From: an uncultured Eubacterium sp.
GTDB lineage: Bacteria > Bacillota_A > Clostridia > Lachnospirales > Lachnospiraceae
DNA length: 13,943 bases
Assembly (NCBI GenBank): GCA_948468465.1
Contig: CAOKJJ010000141.1
Span: 1 to 13,943 of the forward strand
Reading direction: 5' to 3'
Part shown: in pieces, positions 5,620 to 13,795 of the stretch
Layout of the letters: every line of letters starts with the position of its first letter
Position numbering within the stretch: the stretch's first letter is position 1
Position numbers and translations under genes: made by a program
The notes under the pieces: model-generated
What the model saw: the letters and a program-made list of their open reading frames with translations, nothing else
Databases searched by the model: none
Told to the model about the DNA's origin: nothing

Positions 5620-7113
5620 CTATACCCGTACTGCCTTAATGTCCAAAAGATCCGCCGCTTTTTCAAACAGGTCGGCGTTATGGCCCACACTCATAGCAAA
5701 ATGATGGGTCGGCGCCTGCGCGAACCAATCGTCCATATAAGAATCCGGATCTTTGTCAAATCTCACCGGAGTCTGTGTATTTCCAATGGTCATAATGTGA
5801 CCGTCTGTTGACTCTGCCTCTGTAATAATAAATTTTAAATTTCCGTCTATCGTCTGTGTGCATCCGAGATTCGTAATGGCCCCTGTGCGTACCTTAGCTT
5901 CTACAGATACGCCCGTTCCCTGTTTTCCATGATATAACCCCATTCCACGTAAAATCGGTTTTCCTTTTGCTATTTCCAGATGGAACGGTCCGTCATGTCC
6001 GAGCAGGATTGTCCCGTCTTCATAGTCTACCGTAACAATCTCGCAAAAGCTTCCGCCCTTTCCAAGTATATCACAGATTTTCATCGCAAGGCACGTTTTA
6101 AGATCTCCTTCTCCCGCACAAGGTATGCCCTCTGCCGTAAGCAGGGAATGTCCTACGATAAAGCCGCCCTGCACCAGTTCATAATGATTTCCCGGCGCGC
6201 CGTGGTAATAGTAGGTCAGTGCATCCAGATCAAATTCCCGTACCAGCTTTTCCTGTGCCACCGCTATTTTGGCTGACCAGTTGAGCTGCTCGTCCGTTGG
6301 CTTTTGTGCCAATGGATCCGCCGCGTTCGTCTCGCTGATCACAAAAAACTTTTCAATCTCTTTTCTTTTCGCCGCGACCTCATCATCTGTTACCTGCTCA
6401 AGATGCCTGTCCAGATCGCACATTTCCAAAACCTGCAGGTGTGCGCCAGTCTGCCTTTGGAACATTGTAAAATCACTGTACATATCAAGCATGCCGCTGT
6501 ATGTATTGCCTAAAAAGCCAAAGCGGGCGCCTTTCAGATTTCGTTTTACCTTTGCCGCCAGTACCCATCCTTCTATTTTTTTCCATGCACGCACGGCTTC
6601 CGGCCGGTCACAGGTCACCTCGTTTGTCATGGAGATTTCCGGAGTTTCTGTCATCCCTAAAAGGCCGTTTACGAAACGGCAGCGAATGCCGGCACGGTGA
6701 AGCGCATTCGAGATCTCCGGTACCGGGCATGCCCCGCAGTGCGCAAGCCATTCGCCTGTCGTCGTTTTTTCATAATTGACTCTTTCTGTCGGCTGCAGAT
6801 TTAACAGCACAACCGGAGCCTTGCAAATCTGATGAACCGGAAGCACCGACGCGCTTGTTACATAAGTCGCCGCATGTACAAACACAAGATCGACGTCTTT
6901 TTCGTTAAAATAAACCCCGGCCTTCTGCGCTTCCTGCTCACAGTCTACGATTCCATAAAAACTCACTTCCGCGTCCATTTCTTTTATTTTTTCCGCGATA
7001 AACCTCCCATACCCGGCCAATCGCTCCTTAAGGCCCGGAAATTGTCCCCAATAGTGCTTTAAGCCCACTGAATAGATGCCGATTTTTGGCTTTTTTGCTT
7101 CTTTTCTTGCCAT
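5620..7113 (-). CDS. L-fucose/L-arabinose isomerase family protein
   Basis: A 497-residue cytosolic enzyme of the aldose-ketose isomerase group that includes AraA and FucI (COG2407-like). Numbered from the ATG at 7113, the catalytic region includes the A-G-E-G-D-L-K-T motif (E335, D337), G-H-D-G-P-F-H (H373, H378) and the C-terminal P-T-H-H-F-A-M-S-V-G-H-N-A-D-L (His pair 470-471), which parallel the Glu and His metal ligands of AraA. The length is close to AraA (about 500) and shorter than FucI (about 590). I chose the ATG at 7111-7113 because AGGAGG lies upstream and the protein then opens with the expected K-I-G-I-Y-S-V strand; an upstream ATG at 7155 would add 14 residues. Pairing with RhaM and a RhaS-type transporter suggests L-rhamnose, L-fucose or a similar sugar, but the exact substrate cannot be read from sequence. 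Confidence 0.85.
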   Translation of the reverse strand: MARKEAKKPKIGIYSVGLKHYWGQFPGLKERLAGYGRFIAEKIKEMDAEVSFYGIVDCEQEAQKAGVYFNEKDVDLVFVHAATYVTSASVLPVHQICKAPVVLLNLQPTERVNYEKTTTGEWLAHCGACPVPEISNALHRAGIRCRFVNGLLGMTETPEISMTNEVTCDRPEAVRAWKKIEGWVLAAKVKRNLKGARFGFLGNTYSGMLDMYSDFTMFQRQTGAHLQVLEMCDLDRHLEQVTDDEVAAKRKEIEKFFVISETNAADPLAQKPTDEQLNWSAKIAVAQEKLVREFDLDALTYYYHGAPGNHYELVQGGFIVGHSLLTAEGIPCAGEGDLKTCLAMKICDILGKGGSFCEIVTVDYEDGTILLGHDGPFHLEIAKGKPILRGMGLYHGKQGTGVSVEAKVRTGAITNLGCTQTIDGNLKFIITEAESTDGHIMTIGNTQTPVRFDKDPDSYMDDWFAQAPTHHFAMSVGHNADLFEKAADLLDIKAVRV

Positions 7114-7135
7114 CAACGCAATAACCTCCTCTTTC

Positions 7136-7164
7136 ATTATACAAACTGTTTTCATATTTTACAA
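7136..7164 (-). promoter_or_regulatory. Candidate promoter before the isomerase gene
   Basis: On the minus strand, -35 TTGTAA (7159-7164) and -10 TATAAT (7136-7141) are separated by exactly 17 bases. The predicted start of transcription would fall around 7129, at the ribosome binding site, leaving almost no leader; this weakens the call. It overlaps the direct repeat at 7141-7175. Confidence 0.4.
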
Positions 7165-7175
7165 ACTATTTCCAT
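7141..7175. repeat. 15-bp direct repeat, 20-bp period, operator-like
   Basis: ACAAACTGTTTTCAT (7141-7155) and ACAAACTATTTCCAT (7161-7175) match at 13 of 15 positions and are spaced two helical turns apart. That spacing is typical of AraC-type DNA-binding domains, and the response regulator at 12207 has such a domain. It lies 28 bases upstream of the isomerase start codon. Confidence 0.5.
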
Positions 7176-7180
7176 TCATA

Positions 7181-7285
7181 ACAGCTAAAACAATAATAAC
7201 TAAAATAATAATCGCTAAAATAATGATTGCTAAAATAATAATAGCCAAAATAATAATAGTTAAGATAATAATAGCTAAGATAAGC
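7181..7285. repeat. Seven tandem copies of a degenerate 15-bp repeat
   Basis: Units begin at 7181, 7196, 7211, 7226, 7241, 7256 and 7271, with a consensus close to ATAGCTAAAATAATA. Drift between units is limited to a few positions, so the phase is clear over the 105 bases. The array lies between the binding-protein gene and the isomerase gene, in the transcribed direction after the terminator-like hairpin. The plus strand could be read as an I-A-K-I-I repeat peptide, but that frame has no start site. It looks like a slipped-strand minisatellite. Confidence 0.85.
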
Positions 7286-7322
7286 AAAAGGAACACAGGT
7301 CTTTTCCCACGTTCCTTTTTGC
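7284..7322 (-). terminator. Terminator-like hairpin after the transporter genes
   Basis: AAAAGGAAC (7286-7294) and GTTCCTTTT (7311-7319) form a nine-pair stem with a 16-base loop containing a further short GG/CC pairing; outside lie GC bases on both sides. The flanking A and T runs make it look bidirectional. It comes 71 bases after the stop of the binding-protein gene and could end or attenuate transcription before the isomerase gene. The stem is only moderately GC-rich. Confidence 0.5.
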
Positions 7323-7392
7323 TAAAATAGTTAACCGTTCCGGATCTTAAAATACATTTCCTTTTTAAATCCTTGTTTCCTATGTATATATT

Positions 7393-8478
7393 TTAATATA
7401 CGTCTTTCCACTCATCAATATTGCTTGGGTCAAATTTGAATGGAGGTCCGAGAATTACTTCCGTGCCGCCGTCACTTGCTGCTACAACTTCATAATCTCC
7501 CATATCGCCAGCGGTAAACTTATCGCCTTCTTTTCCTTCCATCGTTCCTTCGACTAACGCAATCGATGTATATGCGCCAAGGCGTCCGACATCAATAGGA
7601 TTCCACAGATACATATACGGGCAGGAATGCGCATCATCATCGCCGATATATTCTGCCATCTCTGACGGAAGTCCGAGCCCTGTAAGTTTTACCGGAGATT
7701 TTTCATCCTGCAGAACCTTTGCCGCAGCGTTGATTCCAACCGTTGTCGGTGCGCAGATCACTTTCAAATCAGGATATTTTGACAATAACGCCTGTGTCTG
7801 GTCTGTCGATTTCTGCGGTTCATCATCTCCATATGCAACCTCTACTAATTCCAGCTCTGCATATTTGCTGTCTTTCATAATCTCTTTCATTGCGTCTATC
7901 CATGCGTTTTGGTTTGTAGCCTGAGACGTTGCGGAAAGGATTGCCCACTGTCCGCTTCCTCCTGAAAGGTCAAGCACCGCATCCATCAGAGCCTGTCCGA
8001 TTTCTTTTGTACCGGCCTGGTTTACGAATGTCTGGCGGCTGTCCGGATTTACCTTTGCGTCCAGACAGGATACTTTGATTCCAGCTGCCATCGCTTCTTC
8101 CAAAGATGCCTGCAATGCGTTTTCGTCGTTTCCGGCAATACAGATTGCGTCAACGTTCTGAGAAACCAGAGACTGGATAACTGACACCTGGGCGTCTGCA
8201 GTAGCAGCCTCAGGATGCTTTACGATACAGGTGGCACCCTGCGCTTCGATCACCTCTTTAAATCCATCGGCTTCCTTTTCATTGTATGGATTACCTGCGG
8301 ATTTTGTAATAATTGCGTATGTTTTTCCGCCGTCGCTGCTGCCGCCTTCGTCTGAGCCTTCCGACTGTTCCTCCTGCTTCTGGTCATCTGTCCCGCTGTC
8401 GCTGTTTGAGCCGCAGCCTGCTAACAGCGCAGCTGTCATTGCCGCACACAACAAGGTGCTTAAAAGTTTTCTCTTCAT
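7393..8478 (-). CDS. Sugar ABC transporter substrate-binding lipoprotein, RhaS type
   Basis: A 361-residue lipoprotein. A signal peptide with the lipobox L-L-A-G-C puts the lipid on C22, followed by a low-complexity acidic linker to about residue 52 (rich in S, D, E, G). The rest is a type 1 periplasmic-binding-protein fold, starting K-T-Y-A-I-I-T-K. The G-L-G-L-P-S-E-M and Y-L-W-N-P-I-D-V-G stretches are typical of the rhamnose-binding RhaS and autoinducer-2 LsrB group. It anchors outside the membrane and delivers sugar to the two permeases encoded just upstream. The start has AGGAGG upstream. The RhaM gene in the same operon favours a rhamnose-like ligand over autoinducer-2, for which no Lsr-type enzymes are seen. 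Confidence 0.88.
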   Translation of the reverse strand: MKRKLLSTLLCAAMTAALLAGCGSNSDSGTDDQKQEEQSEGSDEGGSSDGGKTYAIITKSAGNPYNEKEADGFKEVIEAQGATCIVKHPEAATADAQVSVIQSLVSQNVDAICIAGNDENALQASLEEAMAAGIKVSCLDAKVNPDSRQTFVNQAGTKEIGQALMDAVLDLSGGSGQWAILSATSQATNQNAWIDAMKEIMKDSKYAELELVEVAYGDDEPQKSTDQTQALLSKYPDLKVICAPTTVGINAAAKVLQDEKSPVKLTGLGLPSEMAEYIGDDDAHSCPYMYLWNPIDVGRLGAYTSIALVEGTMEGKEGDKFTAGDMGDYEVVAASDGGTEVILGPPFKFDPSNIDEWKDVY

Positions 8479-8544
8479 ACTTATTTTCCTCCTGAAAACA
8501 TTTTTTTATACGAAGCATCCATATCGAATGCCTTGTACCATCAT

Positions 8545-9546
8545 TTACGCTGGTTTTTTCTTTAATTTTACTTTTGCTGAAACAACCGGCAGCAATACCG
8601 CGAGTATCAGCAGGATTCCTAAGATAATCAAAATCAGCTGCGGATTCATATTGATCTGTCCAAGCCCGATACGCAGGCAGATGATCGTAAAGCCGGATAT
8701 AATGCCGCCAATCAGCCGTCCTTTTCCGCCTGAAGTGGAAATTCCTCCGAATACCGCCATTGCAATCGCATCCATTTCAAATCCGTTTCCTGTTGTCGTA
8801 TTTGCGCCGTACAGCACAGAGGTAAGGAACAGCGCCGCAAGTCCTGACATGAATCCCATCACCGTGTAAATAATCAGACGGACTCTTTGTACAGGAATTC
8901 CTGCATAATACGCCGCAAGCCTGTTCGAACCGATCGCATACACACTTCTTCCAAACGTTGTCTTTGCCAGAATTACAGAAAATACAACTGCCATAAGGAT
9001 CACGACAAAGAACACATAAGGAACGATTCCCACTTTCCCGGCAATCTGGCGAAACCCTCCTGTATCCGTTAACGATACAGACCCTCCGCTTCCCAGAGCA
9101 ATCTCTGCAATCCCGCGAAATACAATCTGTGTTCCAAGCGTTACGATCATCGGCGGAAGCTCCTGAAAATTTGTAAGGATCAGTCCGTTTAGAAAACCGC
9201 ATGCCACGCCTGTCAGCAGGCAGATCAGCACAACGGCGCCAAACGGCATCCCTTTGTTTGATGCCAGACAGCTTACCGTAGCCGCCAGACAGACAATAGC
9301 TCCAACAGATATATCAATCTCACCCAGCACCAGAATATAAGCCATCGGAAACAGTAAAAACATCTCCGTCAGATATTTGGGCATCTCCCTTAACACATTC
9401 GCAAACTGATAGCTTGGAGAAATGCCAGCGCAAAAAATATTAATTCCTATGAACAGCACAACTAACATGCCTTCCCAGCAAAACAATGTCTTTTTGAAAG
9501 ATTTATCGGGAACATTGGAAATCGTTCTTCCTGATTTTCCTGCCAT
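8545..9546 (-). CDS. Sugar ABC transporter permease (second)
   Basis: A 333-residue integral membrane protein of the BPD_transp_2 family (as in RbsC, LsrC/LsrD and the rhamnose transporter permeases). Several hydrophobic segments are visible, with the family motifs G-E-I-D-I-S (75-80), G-R-S-V-Y-A-I-G-S-N (199-208), and the E-M-D-A-I-A-M-A-V-F-G-G-I-S coupling region (257-270) that contacts the ATPase. The basic N-terminal tail of about 20 residues is cytosolic. It starts two bases after the stop of the first permease, with AGGGAG upstream, and likely forms a heterodimer with it. I cannot tell which of the two corresponds to RhaP and which to RhaQ. Confidence 0.9.
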   Translation of the reverse strand: MAGKSGRTISNVPDKSFKKTLFCWEGMLVVLFIGINIFCAGISPSYQFANVLREMPKYLTEMFLLFPMAYILVLGEIDISVGAIVCLAATVSCLASNKGMPFGAVVLICLLTGVACGFLNGLILTNFQELPPMIVTLGTQIVFRGIAEIALGSGGSVSLTDTGGFRQIAGKVGIVPYVFFVVILMAVVFSVILAKTTFGRSVYAIGSNRLAAYYAGIPVQRVRLIIYTVMGFMSGLAALFLTSVLYGANTTTGNGFEMDAIAMAVFGGISTSGGKGRLIGGIISGFTIICLRIGLGQINMNPQLILIILGILLILAVLLPVVSAKVKLKKKPA

Positions 9547-9548
9547 CG

Positions 9549-10541
9549 TTACATCTCCCTTCTTTTCAGATTATTTTTATCCATCATACGCTGTGTAATG
9601 ATATTCAGCACAATGACTACCAGAATAATCACGCCTTTTACCGTGTTCTGCGCAATGGACTCAATCCCTACCAGAGGCAGAGCCTTTGCAATGATTGCCA
9701 GAATTAACGATCCCAAAAGCGCTCCCGCCACACTGCCGCGTCCTCCGGTCATACTGACTCCTCCGATCACGCAGGCCGCTATGACATCCATCTCTCTTCC
9801 GTACATCATATTCGGCTGCGCGGATGAATAAACCGATACCGCAAGCGCTCCGCCAAGGCCCGCGAGCATTCCCATCACCGTATAAACCAAAAGCTCGACA
9901 TTGGATGTATGAATGCCTGAAATCTCGGCGGCCTCACGATTGCTGCCTACCGCATACACCATACGTCCGATCTTTGTCCATTTCATAACAATAAAGAACG
10001 CAATATAACATATCACCATAACAAGGATGACGTTGTTGATTCCCAAAACACTTCCCAGCGCAAAATCCTTAAAGGTTCCCAGATTTTCCGCGCTCGCCCA
10101 CTGGCTGTTCGCTATGATATAGGCAAGTCCCCTGTAGATGTACATAAAGCCCATCGTCGCTATGATCGCCAGGACCTTTCCTTTTGATATGATCATTCCG
10201 ATCAAAAATCCACAGGCCGCTCCGATTCCAATCGCGATTAAAAACAAAAGAAATGTATTTTGAACAATGCCGTATTTTACAAGCATACCCACCGACATAC
10301 CCGCCAGCGCCAATGTCGAAGTAATGGAAATATCTATTCCGCCTATTAACAGTACTCCCAGCATGCCCAATGTCATGATCATAATTACCGCGTTGTTCTT
10401 AAGCATGTCTGAGATAGATTTTAATGTCATAAACGAAGGACTCCGAAAGGAGATCACCACGCAAAGGACAATCAGGACAATCAGCAGGCTTGCCTCACGG
10501 GAAGCGGTAATTTTCTTTAAGATTGACTTATGCTCTTTCAT
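9549..10541 (-). CDS. Sugar ABC transporter permease (first)
   Basis: A 330-residue integral membrane protein of the same family as its downstream neighbour but clearly diverged from it. Visible motifs are G-G-I-D-I-S (67-72), G-R-M-V-Y-A-V-G-S-N-R-E-A-A (192-205) and the coupling region E-M-D-V-I-A-A-C-V-I-G-G-V-S (250-263). It forms half of the membrane channel for the sugar taken up by the RhaS-type lipoprotein. It follows the ATPase gene by 15 bases and the two stop/start pairs are so close that coupled translation is likely. The start has AAGGGAG upstream. Confidence 0.9.
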   Translation of the reverse strand: MKEHKSILKKITASREASLLIVLIVLCVVISFRSPSFMTLKSISDMLKNNAVIMIMTLGMLGVLLIGGIDISITSTLALAGMSVGMLVKYGIVQNTFLLFLIAIGIGAACGFLIGMIISKGKVLAIIATMGFMYIYRGLAYIIANSQWASAENLGTFKDFALGSVLGINNVILVMVICYIAFFIVMKWTKIGRMVYAVGSNREAAEISGIHTSNVELLVYTVMGMLAGLGGALAVSVYSSAQPNMMYGREMDVIAACVIGGVSMTGGRGSVAGALLGSLILAIIAKALPLVGIESIAQNTVKGVIILVVIVLNIITQRMMDKNNLKRREM

Positions 10542-10556
10542 TTTCTCTGTTCTCCC

Positions 10557-12047
10557 TTACTTTGATTTTTCCATAGCCAGTTCCAGAATGCCTTCCTGTG
10601 TTGCCTCACCGCCGTCTAATTCACCCGTCAGCCTTCCATTGCACATGACAAGAATCCTGTCGCTCATTCCTAAAATTTCCGGCATTTCAGAAGATATGAG
10701 AATGATTGCATATCCCTGACTTGCAAGTTCCCCCATAATCTGGTAAATCTCGGCCTTCGCCCCGACATCCACGCCTTTGGTAGGCTCATCCATAATGACC
10801 ACTTTCATTTCCTGCCCCAGCGCTTTAGCGACAACCACCTTCTGCTGATTCCCTCCGGAAAGCGATGACGCCGGGTCAAAAATCGTAACCGCTTTTGTAT
10901 CTACTTCTTCCAGAAGCTGTTTGGAAATTTCACGCTCCTTCTTTTCATCATTAAACCCGTGTTTCGCATATTTGCCCATCGTCGGCAGCGTAACATTCCT
11001 TCCAAGCCCCCAGGTCATTACAAGCCCTTCTTTCTGGCGGTCTTCCGGCAAAAGGATAATCCCCTGCTTCATCGCGTCGATCGGCTTGTTGATCTGCACA
11101 GGCTTTCCTTCCAGATAAATCTTTCCCGCATCCGGCTTTGTGATTCCGCAGATGCTCTCCACAACCTCGGTACGTCCCGCGCCGACCAGCCCGGTAAATC
11201 CCACGATCTCACCGGCATGTACGTTAAAAGATACGTTTTTGAAATACCCCGTTCTCGAAAATCCTTCTATCCGCAGCATCTCCGCCCCGATCTGAACCTC
11301 CGGCTTTGGAAACAAATCCTTAATCTCACGCCCTACCATGGCTTTTATCAGATCCGCATTCGTAATTCCATTCACATCATAAGTTCCAATATACTGGGAG
11401 TCACGAAATACGGTAACTCTCGTCGCAAGCCGGTACATATCCTCAAAACGATGGGAAATAAATATGATGGAAACGCCATCCTCCTTAAGCCTGTCTACAA
11501 TTCTGTATAATTCTTCTGATTCATTTTTCGTAAGCGCGGCTGTCGGTTCATCCAGAATAATGATTTTGGCATTCATTGACAGCGCCTTTGCAATCTCCAC
11601 CATCTGCTGCTGCGCCACACTTAATGTCCCCATCTCATCTGTCGCCTTAAAATCCGCGTTCAGCTGGCTCAAAAGAGCCTCTGCTTCCTCATTCATCTTT
11701 TTCCATTGGATCATTCCGTTTTTGATGATCTCATGGCCCATGAATATATTCTCAGCCACACTCAAATCCGGGTAAGAGGTAGGATGCTGATATACTGCCG
11801 CAATACCTGCCGCCTGCGCATCCTTTGGTCCTTTAAAATCTACTTTTTGCCCCTCCAGAAACATCTCGCCTTCTTCTGCTTTATGAACACCGGTAATAAC
11901 TTTTATAAAGGTTGACTTTCCTGCTCCATTTTCACCCATCAATGCATGGACTTCGCCCTTTTTCAGCTGAAACTTCACATTGTTCAGCGCTTTTACGCCG
12001 GGAAAAATCTTAGTAATCCCTTTTAATTCCAAAACATAGTCAGACAC
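10557..12047 (-). CDS. Sugar ABC transporter ATP-binding protein, tandem domains
   Basis: A 496-residue cytosolic ATPase with two fused nucleotide-binding domains, as in RbsA, MglA, LsrA and the rhamnose transporter ATPase. The first has Walker A G-E-N-G-A-G-K-S-T (38-46), signature L-S-V-A-Q (142-146) and Walker B I-I-I-L-D-E-P (162-168). The second has the degenerate G-L-V-G-A-G-R-T-E in place of Walker A (286-294), signature L-S-G-G-N-Q-Q (396-402) and Walker B D420-E421. The missing Lys in the second Walker A is normal in this family. It is the first gene of the operon, with GGAGGG upstream of its start and a good promoter at 12073-12101. Confidence 0.93.
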   Translation of the reverse strand: MSDYVLELKGITKIFPGVKALNNVKFQLKKGEVHALMGENGAGKSTFIKVITGVHKAEEGEMFLEGQKVDFKGPKDAQAAGIAAVYQHPTSYPDLSVAENIFMGHEIIKNGMIQWKKMNEEAEALLSQLNADFKATDEMGTLSVAQQQMVEIAKALSMNAKIIILDEPTAALTKNESEELYRIVDRLKEDGVSIIFISHRFEDMYRLATRVTVFRDSQYIGTYDVNGITNADLIKAMVGREIKDLFPKPEVQIGAEMLRIEGFSRTGYFKNVSFNVHAGEIVGFTGLVGAGRTEVVESICGITKPDAGKIYLEGKPVQINKPIDAMKQGIILLPEDRQKEGLVMTWGLGRNVTLPTMGKYAKHGFNDEKKEREISKQLLEEVDTKAVTIFDPASSLSGGNQQKVVVAKALGQEMKVVIMDEPTKGVDVGAKAEIYQIMGELASQGYAIILISSEMPEILGMSDRILVMCNGRLTGELDGGEATQEGILELAMEKSK

Positions 12048-12072
12048 CTGTATTTCCCTCCTTTTCTTTCTG

Positions 12073-12101
12073 TCTATATTCTATCAACCCTGTTTTGACA
12101 A
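12073..12101 (-). promoter_or_regulatory. Probable promoter of the sugar operon
   Basis: On the minus strand, -35 TTGTCA (12096-12101) and -10 TATAGA (12073-12078) are separated by exactly 17 bases. It lies 25 to 54 bases before the ATPase start codon, the right place for the first promoter of the operon. Confidence 0.6.
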
Positions 12102-12124
12102 AAAAACAGCAAATTCTTTTGATC

Positions 12125-12170
12125 ATGGGTAAAATTTTTTGTTGCATTTTGAAAAAATAATGAGTAAAAT
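12125..12170. repeat. Direct repeat ATGRGTAAAAT in the shared promoter region
   Basis: ATGGGTAAAAT (12125-12135) and ATGAGTAAAAT (12160-12170) differ at one base and are 35 bases apart. The second overlaps the -10 of the response-regulator gene, so part of the similarity may be chance. They could be half-sites for the AraC-type domain of the regulator. Confidence 0.35.
12142..12170 (+). promoter_or_regulatory. Probable promoter of the response-regulator gene
   Basis: -35 TTGCAT (12142-12147), a 17-base spacer and -10 TAAAAT (12165-12170), followed by a ribosome binding site AGGAGG a few bases before the ATG at 12207. It is back to back with the sugar-operon promoter, whose -35 ends 40 bases away. 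Confidence 0.55.
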
Positions 12171-12206
12171 AAAAGATAATATTTTCGCTGATACAGGAGG
12201 TGCGGC

Positions 12207-13775
12207 ATGAAATTACTAATCGCTGACGATGAACCGTTGACAAGAGAGGGCCTGATTTCTTCGATTGACTGGGAAAGCCTTGGCATCCGCCAGACCTTCC
12301 AGGCAGACGATGGCATTCACGCGCTCCATATCGCCATGCTTCAAAAACCGGATATTATCCTTTCAGATATCCGCATGCCAAGGCTTAATGGAATTGAATT
12401 TGTCGAAAAACTGGCCTCGCATTTACCCGACGCCAGTATTATTTTTATGAGCGGCTACTCAGACAAGGAATATTTAAAATCCGCCATCCGATTAAGCGCC
12501 GTAGATTACGTCGAGAAGCCTTTGGACCCTGAAACAGTAAAGGCTACCGTAGCCAAAGCAGTAAAACGCCGCCAGCAGCTCCTTCATTCCAGACAAAATG
12601 AAGACCTGCTGTCTGTCGAAACCGCTTCCAGGCTTGCCCTGCTTTTGACCAAACCCTATAAGGACAATCCCGAAAAAATAAGCGCCTTAGCCGGTCAATT
12701 GTCCCTGCGCCTTACACCCGGATGCAGTTTTGTCACTTATATCGTAAAACTGAAGACAAATGTACCAATCTCTGTATTAGCCAGAGAACTTCAGAAAAGT
12801 TTGAACTGTTTTCTAAAAAACTACCATCTTCAGTCGTTTTACGTCATAACCCATGACGTGTACCATGTTTTCCATATTATGGGAAACCAGACGCTGTCCT
12901 CCATTGTAATTTCTTCCATTGACCAGTTTTTTAAAAAACAATTTTCTCCGCTGGGCCTTTTTTTCATCAGCCGCGGAAAAACCGTCAGCGGGGTTGAAAA
13001 AGTTCATTCTTCCTATACCTCCGCCGTCGTAACACTGCAAAGCAGTTTTTTCTTTCCTGTCGGCACGCTGCTTACCTGCGAAGATACTGACACGGCATCT
13101 TCGGTTCTCGACGACCTGGCAGACATAGAAGAAGAAAACCGCCTGTTTGCCGATTTGTTAGAAGCGAAAGAACACGAGAAATGCCTGCAGTTTCTGGAAC
13201 ATTTATCAAACAAATACAATAAAAACTGCTGCCTGTTCCCAAACCAGGTCAAAGACTTCTATTATAAACTGTTTCAAATTTTAAATGACAGCTTCCTAAG
13301 ACTAAAGCTTTCCTCCAAAACGCAGGATTCAGATTCCGGGGAAAGCATCATTGAATTTATAGAGAATTGCTTTACTTACGAAGAACTCCACCAGTCGCTG
13401 GTTGGCCGTACGGAAATATTTTTTCAGCAGATGCTCTCTTATGTCCCTGAGGACAACATGATTTTTATGATCAAAGATTACATAGCCAGACATTATGGAA
13501 ACGACCTTTTATCCATCAAAGATATCAGCGACCACGTTCATCTGTCCGTGTCCTATGTCTGTACCTATTTTAAAAATCAAACCGGACAGACTCTAAACCA
13601 GTACCTGACAGAATACCGCATGGAAAAAGCAATGCAGCTTTTAAAAGATTCCCGGTACCAGATCGCGGATGTCTCCTATAAGGTCGGGTACAATAATGGG
13701 AATTATTTTAGTAAAAGCTTTAAAAAATATACGGGGATGACACCGTCAAAATACCGGGAGAAAACACTGGGATGA
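12207..13775 (+). CDS. YesN-type response regulator with AraC DNA-binding domain
   Basis: A 522-residue regulator. Residues 1 to about 120 are a receiver domain with the acidic pair D7-D8, phosphoacceptor D54 (L-S-D-I-R-M-P), S82 (F-M-S-G-Y-S-D) and K104 (E-K-P), all conserved. A long middle region (about 130 to 410) is helical and variable, as in YesN proteins of Firmicutes that control sugar uptake. The last 105 residues are an AraC-type double helix-turn-helix (S-I-K-D-I-S-D-H-V-H-L-S-V-S-Y-V, then I-A-D-V-S-Y-K-V-G-Y and F-S-K-S-F-K-K-Y-T-G-M-T-P). It is divergent from the sugar operon and likely controls it. Its usual partner, a YesM-type membrane histidine kinase, is not in the window. 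Full length, well-supported start (AGGAGG). Confidence 0.93.
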   Translation: MKLLIADDEPLTREGLISSIDWESLGIRQTFQADDGIHALHIAMLQKPDIILSDIRMPRLNGIEFVEKLASHLPDASIIFMSGYSDKEYLKSAIRLSAVDYVEKPLDPETVKATVAKAVKRRQQLLHSRQNEDLLSVETASRLALLLTKPYKDNPEKISALAGQLSLRLTPGCSFVTYIVKLKTNVPISVLARELQKSLNCFLKNYHLQSFYVITHDVYHVFHIMGNQTLSSIVISSIDQFFKKQFSPLGLFFISRGKTVSGVEKVHSSYTSAVVTLQSSFFFPVGTLLTCEDTDTASSVLDDLADIEEENRLFADLLEAKEHEKCLQFLEHLSNKYNKNCCLFPNQVKDFYYKLFQILNDSFLRLKLSSKTQDSDSGESIIEFIENCFTYEELHQSLVGRTEIFFQQMLSYVPEDNMIFMIKDYIARHYGNDLLSIKDISDHVHLSVSYVCTYFKNQTGQTLNQYLTEYRMEKAMQLLKDSRYQIADVSYKVGYNNGNYFSKSFKKYTGMTPSKYREKTLG

Positions 13776-13795
13776 TGCTAACCTTTAATATTGGA

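Noticed and set aside
7181..7285. Possible CRISPR array
   Set aside because: The repeats are directly adjacent with no spacers and only 15 bases long, so it is a tandem minisatellite.
7076..7330. Plus-strand protein with an I-A-K-I-I repeat
   Set aside because: It is only a reading of the tandem DNA repeat, overlaps the isomerase gene start on the other strand, and has no ribosome binding site.
7393..12047. Autoinducer-2 (Lsr) uptake system
   Set aside because: The transporter family is close, but no LsrK, LsrF or LsrG is present and an L-rhamnose mutarotase is, so a deoxysugar is the better guess.
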